From Acidobacteriota bacterium (GTDB taxonomy: Bacteria > Acidobacteriota > Vicinamibacteria > Vicinamibacterales > 2-12-FULL-66-21), in NCBI GenBank assembly GCA_003223835.1, contig QHWR01000039.1, positions 1 to 39,086 of the forward strand: 39,086 nt of DNA, read 5' to 3'. Numbering within the stretch: the stretch's first letter is position 1; every line of letters starts with the position of its first letter. Under the pieces are notes generated by a model. That model was not told where the DNA came from and searched no databases. It saw only the letters and a program-made list of their open reading frames with translations. Below are positions 33,621 to 39,086 of the stretch, one piece after another. Position numbers and translations under genes: made by a program.

Positions 33621-34828
33621 CGGTCCGCTCCGTCGGCCGCCGCCGGCCGGTTGCGCCCGTACTTCTCATGGGCCGCGACGAACTCGCCGCTCGCGATCGC
33701 GGCCGCCATCGAGATCTCGCCCGCGAGGAGCGTGGCCGCGACGATCTCGGCGAACTTGCGCGCGCATCCGGCGCCCGCGCACCCGAGCACCTCCAGACAT
33801 TCGCGGCTCGTCCCGAGCGCCGTGCCGCCGCCGACCGTGGCGACCGTGAGCGACGGCAGCGTCACGCTCACGTGGACGTCGCCGCCGTCCTCCGGCTCGT
33901 AGTTCGTGACGCCGACCGCCGCGTTCGCCACGTTCGCGACGTCCTGTCCGCACGCGATGAACAGCGCCGCGAGCCCGTTTGCATACTGGGCGTTGAACCC
34001 GACGGCGTGCGCGCGGACGTGTCCGATCATGCTGCGGTGCCACTCGTCCACGAAGTCCGCCGCCGTCACGTGCAGGTGAGACTTCAGGATCGCCGCCGGA
34101 ATGCGGGCGCCGGCGACGACCGTCTTGCCCTTGCCGCCGGCGAGCAGCGCGCCGCTCGCGCGTTTCTCTGAGCTGAGGCCGCTGAAGAGATAGAAGCGGC
34201 GGGCGCGCGCGCGCTTCGCGATGCCGCGGCACGCCTGGTCCGTCGCTCTCGCGATCATGTTCATGCCCTGCGCGTCGCCGGTGTGATAGTGGAATTCGAC
34301 AATCACCTCCCGCCCCGCCGGCCGGCAGTCGATGCGCAGCAGCCGCCCGTGACGCGTCGTCGAATCCGCTTCCTCCTTGATGCGATCGAAGTCCTTGCCG
34401 AGACGCTCCGCGAATTCGATGGCGGCCGCCACGTCGTCGAACACGAACACGGGCGCGATCGTGTTCTCGTCGCGGACGATGCGGACCGTGACGCCGCCGG
34501 CGCGCGTCAGCGTGACCATGCCGCGCTCGTACGAACGGACGAGCGCGCCTTCCGTCGTCGCCAGCGGCACGTAGAAGACACCGTGAGCCTCGGACCCGTG
34601 GATCTCGAGCGGGCCGGCGATGCCGACCGGCATCTGCACGGCGCCGATCGGGTTCTCGATGTTCCCGCGCATCTGTTCGCTGGGAATGGTGTAGCTCCCG
34701 ACGAGCGGCAGCGTGACGCCGGTGCGCGCCTCGACCCAGGCGCGACGTTCGGCGACTTCGCGTCCGCGGTATCCCTGATCGCGAAGGCGCGGGATCAGGT
34801 CGATGCGGGGGTCGGCCGCGCGCGTCAT
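33617..34828 (-). CDS. Class I HMG-CoA reductase homologue
   Basis: The ATG at 34828 overlaps the KS-beta stop (ATGA); the open frame upstream lacks homology. 403 residues, no membrane domain. Class I catalytic motifs are all present: ENPIGAVQMPVGIAGPL (58-74), TTEGALVRSYERG (91-103; E93), GDAQGMNMIAR (184-194), SSEKRASG (219-226; K222 in place of the DKKP lysine), IACGQDVAN (291-299; D296), VGGGTALGT (332-340) and H387 in VAAHEKY. The change of DKKPA to EKRAS and GDAMGMN to GDAQGMN is unusual. The normal reaction is HMG-CoA + 2 NADPH to mevalonate + CoA. No other mevalonate-pathway gene is seen; a related acyl-CoA or acyl-ACP reduction in this cluster is possible (inference). Confidence 0.9.
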   Translation of the reverse strand: MTRAADPRIDLIPRLRDQGYRGREVAERRAWVEARTGVTLPLVGSYTIPSEQMRGNIENPIGAVQMPVGIAGPLEIHGSEAHGVFYVPLATTEGALVRSYERGMVTLTRAGGVTVRIVRDENTIAPVFVFDDVAAAIEFAERLGKDFDRIKEEADSTTRHGRLLRIDCRPAGREVIVEFHYHTGDAQGMNMIARATDQACRGIAKRARARRFYLFSGLSSEKRASGALLAGGKGKTVVAGARIPAAILKSHLHVTAADFVDEWHRSMIGHVRAHAVGFNAQYANGLAALFIACGQDVANVANAAVGVTNYEPEDGGDVHVSVTLPSLTVATVGGGTALGTSRECLEVLGCAGAGCARKFAEIVAATLLAGEISMAAAIASGEFVAAHEKYGRNRPAAADGADR

Positions 34829-36000
34829 GCGTCGTTCGCCGCCGTGTCGATCACGATTGCGCAGCAATGACCGTCCCATCCGATCGCGTCGATCAGCGTG
34901 GTATTCACGCGCAGCGGTCGCGCCTCCTGACGGATGTCCACATGAGTCACATTGATGTCCGTCGATTCCAAGCCGGCAACCCCCGGCAGGCATCCGCTTC
35001 GTGCGGCTTCCATCGCGGCCATGAGCTGCAGCGGTCCGGACGCGCCGAGGGTTTCGCCAAGCCCCGCTTTGACGGCGATGAGCGGCACGGGCTGCGCACG
35101 GTCACCGAAGAGAAGGTCCAGGGCCCGCGCCTCGCACGCGTCCACGTCCACGCTGCCGCTGCCCGCGGCGCTGACGGCGTCGATGTCGGTGGACGCCGCG
35201 TGGGCTTCGTCGAGCGCCGCCCGGCACACCGCACTCACGACGCGGTGATCGATCCGTTCGTCCCGCGCGCGCGCGTGACCTGCGCTGTGTCCCGCGATCG
35301 TTGCACGAACCCGCGCTCCACGCTCGCGTGCCGCTTCCGCCGCCTCGAGGAGCACGAACGCGGCCGCCTCGCCGAGCGTGAAGCCGTCGCGATCGGTCGC
35401 GTACGGCACGGCGGGAGCGTCCTCGCGGCCGAGCAGGCCCGCGCGCGCGAGGGCATCCAGCGTTTCCGGCGCGCGCTCATCGGCGCCGCCGGCGAGCACC
35501 GCATCGGCGGCGCCGGAGGCGATGAGCTCGCTCGCGTACGCAATCGCCTGAAGCCCGGACGCGACGCCGGCCGCGATCGTCGCATTGGGTCCGCGGAGAT
35601 TGTGCCAGATGGCGGCCTGACCGGCCGGCGCGTTCAGCACCGTGTTCGCGAAATCCAGCGGGCTCGCGTACTCGGGCCCGAGTTCCAGCGCGCGCCGGTC
35701 GAACGCGCAGATCGTTCGCACGCCTGCGAACATTGTCCCGAGGACGAGACCCACGGGCCGATCGCGCCGGTGCTCGGGTGAACAGCCGCCGTCGGCCAGG
35801 GCGAGGCCGGCTGCCGCCGCGACAAACTGTGCCAGGCGATCGAGCGGCCTCGCGTTACGCGCGCCGAAATGCGCCTGTGGATCGAAATCGGCGATCGCGC
35901 CTGCGCGACGTCCCGTCGTCAGCGCGTGATGCACCTCGGCCGGAGCACAGCCGAGTGCGGAGATGACGCCGGCGCCGGTGACGACCACAGTCCGGCGCAC
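34825..36000 (-). CDS. Ketosynthase-like protein lacking catalytic residues (KS-beta / chain-length-factor type)
   Basis: A GTG at 36000 with GGGAG upstream, three bases after the KS-alpha stop, gives 391 residues. The thiolase fold of FabF is plain: VVVTGAGVISALG, PNATIAAGVASGLQAIAYA, DAVLAGGADERAPETLDAL, FTLGEAAAFVLLE. The active-site Cys is Val (V146; TACTSG becomes AGVASG). The first His is Ala (NAHGTST becomes SAAGSGS), and the second His is Glu (TKSMTGH becomes VKAGLGE), so it should not condense. Such subunits pair with an active KS and set chain length in type II polyketide and aryl-polyene pathways. Pairing with the KS-alpha immediately upstream is inferred from order and distance. 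Confidence 0.88.
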   Translation of the reverse strand: MRRTVVVTGAGVISALGCAPAEVHHALTTGRRAGAIADFDPQAHFGARNARPLDRLAQFVAAAAGLALADGGCSPEHRRDRPVGLVLGTMFAGVRTICAFDRRALELGPEYASPLDFANTVLNAPAGQAAIWHNLRGPNATIAAGVASGLQAIAYASELIASGAADAVLAGGADERAPETLDALARAGLLGREDAPAVPYATDRDGFTLGEAAAFVLLEAAEAARERGARVRATIAGHSAGHARARDERIDHRVVSAVCRAALDEAHAASTDIDAVSAAGSGSVDVDACEARALDLLFGDRAQPVPLIAVKAGLGETLGASGPLQLMAAMEAARSGCLPGVAGLESTDINVTHVDIRQEARPLRVNTTLIDAIGWDGHCCAIVIDTAANDA

Positions 36001-36003
36001 GGC

Positions 36004-37148
36004 TCACGACTCCCATTTCCGGAAGACGACGGATGCGTTGTTGCCGCCGAACCCGTACGCGTTGTTCATCGCGACGCGGACGCGGTGGTCGCGCGCCTGG
36101 TTGGGCACACAGTCGAAATCGCATTCGGGATCCGGCGTCTCGTAATTGATCGTGGGGGGAATGCGATCTTCCGCCGTCGCGAGCGCGCACACCGCCGCCT
36201 CGATGGCGGACGCGGCCCCCATCGCATGACCGATCATCGATTTGATCGAGCTGGTCGGGATGCGGCGCGCGGCGTCGCCGAACACGCGCGCGATCGCGAG
36301 CGCCTCCAGGCGATCGTTGACGACCGTCCCCGTGCCGTGCGCGCTGATGTACGACACGTCGTGGGTCGCCACGCCCGCGTCCCGGAGCGCCGCTTCCATG
36401 GCGCGCACCGCGCCGGCGCCGGACGGTTCGCCGCCCGTCATGTGAAACGCGTCGCACGACAATCCGTAACCGGCAGCCTCGGCGTAGATGCGCGCACCGC
36501 GCCGTTCGGCGCGCTCCGCCGATTCGAGGACGAGCATCGCCGCCCCCTCGCCCGGCACCATGCCTTTCCGCGAAAACCGGCCGCGACCGTTCCGCCGGCG
36601 AGGACGACGTCCGCCCGTCCGGCGCGCAAGAGATCGATCGCCGCGGCAACCGCGTGGTTGCCCGCCGCGCACGCCGTTGGAATCGTGAGCGCGGGTCCGT
36701 GGAACCCCGCGTCCTCGGCGACGCGCGCCGGGATGCCGTGGCTTGGATAGTTGATCGCGAGATCGCGCGACGCGCCGTCGCTCGGACCGCCGGCGGCGCG
36801 GCTGTCCTCCAGCCGTTCCACGAACGACGGCTCGCCCGACGTCGTCCCGAGCATGACCGCGGCGCGATGCGGATCGACGTCGCGTGCGGAGACGCCGGCG
36901 TCGTCGAGCGCGAGCCGCGCGGCGGCAATCGCCAGCGCCGTTGCACGCCCGCCGCCATTCATTCCAGGCGGCGCGGAGAACGCGGCAATCTCGCCGCCGA
37001 TGTGGACGGGGTATTGGCCGGTCGCGAACGATGTGACGGGGTGAATGCCCGACCGGCCCGCGATCAGGTTGCGCCACGCATCGACGCCGGTCCCGACCGC
37101 CGTCACAAGGCCCACGCCGGTGACGACGACGGGGCGGCGCCCGGTCAT
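36004..37148 (-). pseudogene. Beta-ketoacyl-ACP synthase II (KS-alpha, FabF-like), frameshifted
   Basis: The ATG at 37148 overlaps the ACP stop. The first part (to about 36600) reads VVVTGVGLVTAVGTGVDAWR, TIPTACAAGNHAVAAAIDLL with the nucleophile C160, and ends ADVVLAGGT. The second part, in another frame, reads RKGMVPGEGAAMLVLESAE, SYISAHGTGTVVNDRLEALA, SIKSMIGHAMGAASA and NNAYGFGGNNASVVF. Both catalytic His are present in it. Between GGT and RKGMVPGEG a FabF has about 33-36 residues (the SRF...CRPFD region); here only 17 bases remain, so roughly 85-90 bases were lost with a frame change. Those bases lie within a 32-bp segment identical to part of the devB-like gene (37666-37697). As given, no complete KS can be made; a local misassembly is an equal possibility. 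Confidence 0.85.
36569..36600. repeat. 32-bp direct repeat, copy 1, at the KS-alpha break
   Basis: Thirty-two bases starting CGCGAAAACCGGCCGCGACC are identical to 37666-37697, in the same orientation and 1,097 bp apart. Here they sit exactly where the ketosynthase reading frame changes and conserved codons are missing. The next flanking base on each side differs between the copies. Confidence 0.9.
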
Positions 37149-37396
37149 GCGCGTGTGGAGATCCGCTCGTGCACGTATTGCGCGGTGTCGGCCACCGTTT
37201 GGAGTCCGGGCAGCGCGTCTTCGGGCACTTTGATTTTGAATCCGTACTCGAGGTGCACGACGAGCTCGAGCAGCGACAATGAATCGAGCCCGAGGTCCTT
37301 CTGGAAGGACGCACGCTCGCCGATGTCGTCCGCGCGAATGCCCGTGATGCGGGAGATACTCTCGCGGATCTGACCTTTGATCTCGTCCTGAGTCAT
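37145..37396 (-). CDS. Acyl carrier protein
   Basis: The ATG at 37396 gives 83 residues, the normal ACP size. LGLDSLSLLELVVHLEYGF (from residue 35) carries the phosphopantetheine-accepting serine S39 in the DSL motif. The four-helix pattern, acidic helix II and IKVPEDALPGLQTVADTAQYV close to the end are typical. As first gene of the operon it should hold the growing chain for the KS-alpha/KS-beta pair directly downstream (4-bp ATGA overlap). A candidate promoter lies just upstream on the minus strand. A 138-residue upstream extension of the frame has no ACP-like sequence and is not used. Confidence 0.93.
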   Translation of the reverse strand: MTQDEIKGQIRESISRITGIRADDIGERASFQKDLGLDSLSLLELVVHLEYGFKIKVPEDALPGLQTVADTAQYVHERISTRA

Positions 37397-37580
37397 CGTG
37401 TGTTTTTGCGGGAGGGTCCCTGCATTGTGGACTGCCGGGAGTCGCAGATCAAGGCCGCCCGGCTGAGCTCGGCCGCGTTGAACGCGGTCCGATTTCGGTT
37501 TTGTATTCCGCCGGGCGGCCGCGCCGATCGGCCTGGTTTGGCGCGGTCTGTTAGACTGCAAAGCCTCCGGACTTCATCGA
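37397..37580. promoter_or_regulatory. Divergent promoter region with inverted repeats
   Basis: On the minus strand, TTGATC (37452-37447) and CACAAT (37429-37424) are separated by exactly 17 bp, a plausible sigma-70 promoter for the ACP operon with a leader of about 20 nt. GGCCGCCCGG (37453-37462), directly upstream of that -35, has its exact inverse CCGGGCGGCC at 37511-37520. Between them is the palindrome CCGCGTTGAACGCGG (37473-37487, 7-bp arms around one base). These could be operator sites serving both directions. On the plus strand TAGACT (37552-37557) may be the -10 box for the devB-like gene, without a clear -35. Confidence 0.42.
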
Positions 37581-38624
37581 ATGCCGTTACGCCTGCCCGC
37601 CAAGGGGCACTTGTGGATTGCCGTCGCCGCGACGCTCGCGCTCGCCGGTGTGGTCGCGCTCGCGACGCGAAAACCGGCCGCGACCGTTCCGCCGGCGCGT
37701 GACGCCGGGGATCGACGCCGCGTCGCGTGCCTCGGCCATATCGAGCCGGAGGACGGCGTCGTCGTCCTCGCCGCGCGATCGCTGATGGGACAGCCGTCCA
37801 TCGTCGCGGACCTGCGGGTCAGGGAGGGCGACTCGGTCTCGGCGGGGCAGATCGTCGCGATCCTGAACAGCCACGATCAACTGGAAGCCGCGTGGCGCGA
37901 AGCGGAAGCGCGCGTCGTCCTCGCACAGCGGCAGCTCGCGCAGGTGGAGGCAGGCGCGCGATCGGGCGACCTCGCCGCGCAGGAAGCGGACGTGGCGCGC
38001 CTGCAGGCGGAGCTGACGAATGCGGAGGCGGCACACCGCCGGTTCGCGGCGCTGTACGAGCAGAAGGTGATCGCGCAAGCCGAGCTGGACGCCAGCCGCA
38101 CGAAAGTCGAAGCGGCGCGTCAGATGGTGCAGCAGGCGCGGAATCGCCTCAACAGCCTCGGCGAGATCCGCAAGACGGATCTGGCCGCGGCGCACGCCGC
38201 GATCGAAGCGGCGTCGGCGGCGGCGCGCCGCGCCCGGGCGGAATACGAGCCGTCGATCGTCCGCTCGCCGATTGCGGGACGCGTGATCAAGATCCACGCG
38301 TGGCCCGGCGAGGAGATCGGCGCCGAGGGGATCGCCGAGCTGGGGAAGACGGAGCGGATGTACGTCATCGCGGAGGTGCCGGAGAACGACGTGCCGCTGC
38401 TGAACGTCGGCGACCCGGCGCGCATCAGCGGCGATTCGCTGCCGGCGACGCTCGACGGCGCGGTCGAGCAGATCGGATTCAAGGTCGGGCAGACGCGTGT
38501 CGTGACGACGGATCCGGCCGCCTACGTGGACGCGCGCGTCGTGCAGGTGAAGGTGCGGCTGCGCGATGCGGCGCGCGCCGAGCGGCTGATCCACGCGCAG
38601 GTCTCCGTGGTGATGAACCCGTAG
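37581..38624 (+). CDS. DevB-like periplasmic membrane-fusion protein (HlyD family)
   Basis: A 347-residue protein with one N-terminal membrane anchor (HLWIAVAATLALAGVVALA). After it comes RRVACLGHIEPEDGVVVLAA, the GHIEP/GRIEP motif of DevB-type fusion proteins, and the first half of a lipoyl domain (IVADLRVREGDSVSAGQIVA). A long coiled-coil hairpin follows (about residues 100-215, EAAWREAEARVVLAQRQLAQ ... AAIEAASAAARRARAEYEPS), then the second lipoyl half (IVRSPIAGRVIKIHAWPGEE) and a beta-barrel part. In cyanobacteria DevB joins DevC, DevA and TolC to export heterocyst glycolipids, whose chains are polyketide-made. Divergent transcription from the ketosynthase operon suggests the exporter handles its product. 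The 32-bp repeat copy 2 (37666-37697) is naturally in frame here (ATRKPAATVPPAR). Confidence 0.87.
   Translation: MPLRLPAKGHLWIAVAATLALAGVVALATRKPAATVPPARDAGDRRRVACLGHIEPEDGVVVLAARSLMGQPSIVADLRVREGDSVSAGQIVAILNSHDQLEAAWREAEARVVLAQRQLAQVEAGARSGDLAAQEADVARLQAELTNAEAAHRRFAALYEQKVIAQAELDASRTKVEAARQMVQQARNRLNSLGEIRKTDLAAAHAAIEAASAAARRARAEYEPSIVRSPIAGRVIKIHAWPGEEIGAEGIAELGKTERMYVIAEVPENDVPLLNVGDPARISGDSLPATLDGAVEQIGFKVGQTRVVTTDPAAYVDARVVQVKVRLRDAARAERLIHAQVSVVMNP
37666..37697. repeat. 32-bp direct repeat, copy 2, in the devB-like gene
   Basis: Identical to 36569-36600. This copy reads naturally as the linker just after the membrane anchor of the fusion protein, so it is probably the source copy. 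Confidence 0.9.
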
Positions 38625-38648
38625 GCCGGGATCGCGAGCGAGCTTCCG

Positions 38649-39086
38649 ATGCGCGGCGTTCCACTGGCGTGGCTGCAACTCACCTTCGAGAAGCGCCGGT
38701 TCGCGGCCGCGCTGGCGGGGATCACGTTCGCCGTGGTGCTGATGCTGATGCAGCTCGGCCTGCGCGAAGTGCTGTATCGCGCGGCGTCCAGGATCCCCGA
38801 GCACGTCGCGGGCCAGCTCGTCATGATGAGCCCGCATTACGAGTCCCTGAACGCGCTCCGCAGTTTTTCCGAACGGCGGCTCTACAGCGCGCTGTCGTCT
38901 CCCGACGTTCAGGCGGTCGTCCCCGTCTACCTGCAGATGGGCGCGTGGAAGGATCCCGCGAGCCGGACGGAGCACAGGATCGCCGTGGTCGGCGCGCCGC
39001 CGACGAAAGATGCGCTCGACCTCCCGGAGCTTCCCGCCGAGCGCGCGAAGCTCGAGGTGCCCGACAACGTGTTGTTCGATGCCGGC
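38649..39086 (+). CDS. DevC-like ABC transporter permease, 3'-truncated
   Basis: The ATG at 38649 is 24 bp after the fusion-protein stop; 146 residues are visible before the window ends. The opening PLAWLQLTFEKRRFAAALAG and the following helix (ITFAVVLMLMQLGLREVLY) are highly characteristic of DevC, which has PLAWLQL and MQLG at the same places. RSFSERRLYSALSSPDVQAV and VPVYLQMGAWKDP also match the DevC periplasmic start as I remember it. DevC is the four-helix FtsX-type permease of the DevBCA exporter. The ATPase (DevA) would be expected just downstream, outside the window. Confidence 0.88.
   Translation, partial: MRGVPLAWLQLTFEKRRFAAALAGITFAVVLMLMQLGLREVLYRAASRIPEHVAGQLVMMSPHYESLNALRSFSERRLYSALSSPDVQAVVPVYLQMGAWKDPASRTEHRIAVVGAPPTKDALDLPELPAERAKLEVPDNVLFDAG

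Noticed and set aside
36438-37148. A 236-residue stand-alone ketosynthase fragment as a real short protein
   Set aside because: After AGGT it turns into Arg/Ser-rich out-of-frame sequence, and the missing KS half continues in another frame just downstream.

Overview
The window is high-GC bacterial DNA (roughly two thirds G+C, judged by eye). The organism is most likely an acidobacterium of the Vicinamibacteria type. That is an inference from gene families: two MacB/FtsX-type permeases of the acidobacterial ADOP kind, several secreted CRTAC1/ASPIC (FG-GAP) proteins, a split LigD, an N-terminal module often seen in acidobacterial ankyrin/LRR proteins, and dispersed GC-rich palindromic repeats. 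No rRNA, tRNA, integrase, transposase or CRISPR array was found.

Layout. 1-4.5 kb: the 3' part of an ABC permease gene, an unknown protein on the minus strand and a leucine-rich-repeat protein. 4.5-6.9 kb: a repeat cluster, then a translationally coupled minus-strand operon (methyltransferase, glycosyltransferase, glycosyltransferase) probably for surface glycan. 7.0-14.4 kb: a TIR-TPR protein, a 1199-residue membrane protein with a degenerate transglutaminase-like segment and a glycine-rich stretch, and the ligase half of LigD, meeting the polymerase/primase half of LigD tail to tail with about 100 bp of shared coding sequence. 14.4-17.3 kb: a small zinc-ribbon protein, a frameshifted ADOP permease and a repeat-bearing spacer. 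17.3-25.2 kb: a five-gene chain coupled by 4-bp ATGA/GTGA overlaps (CRTAC1, TPR, CRTAC1, TPR-FG-GAP-ASPIC, MaoC hydratase). 25.3-27.0 kb: an orphan secreted protein of visibly lower GC. 27.0-27.25 kb: a second repeat cluster.

27.25-37.4 kb is the most interesting part: a minus-strand, tightly coupled biosynthetic operon. In transcription order it encodes an acyl carrier protein, a ketosynthase (KS-alpha, broken here), a ketosynthase-like partner that has lost its catalytic residues (KS-beta / chain-length-factor type), a class I HMG-CoA reductase homologue with catalytic residues intact, a CrtI/phytoene-desaturase-type FAD oxidoreductase, an SDR fused to an MGAT-like acyltransferase, a flavin-dependent halogenase-family protein and a carotenoid-cleavage-oxygenase-family protein. 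Divergent from it are a DevB-like membrane-fusion protein and the start of a DevC-like permease, relatives of the heterocyst-glycolipid exporter. I infer a type II polyketide/fatty-acid-like lipid or polyene that is acylated, oxidised and exported. The combination with an HMG-CoA reductase and a carotenoid-oxygenase-family enzyme matches no cluster I can name.

Two coding regions look broken. The ADOP permease (14713-17118) has two frameshifts. KS-alpha (36004-37148) has lost roughly 30 codons at a junction filled by a 32-bp sequence identical to a stretch of the neighbouring devB-like gene. Either these are real lesions or they are assembly faults, which matters for whether the cluster works. 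Dispersed repeats sit at gene 3' ends and supply the stop codons of three genes.
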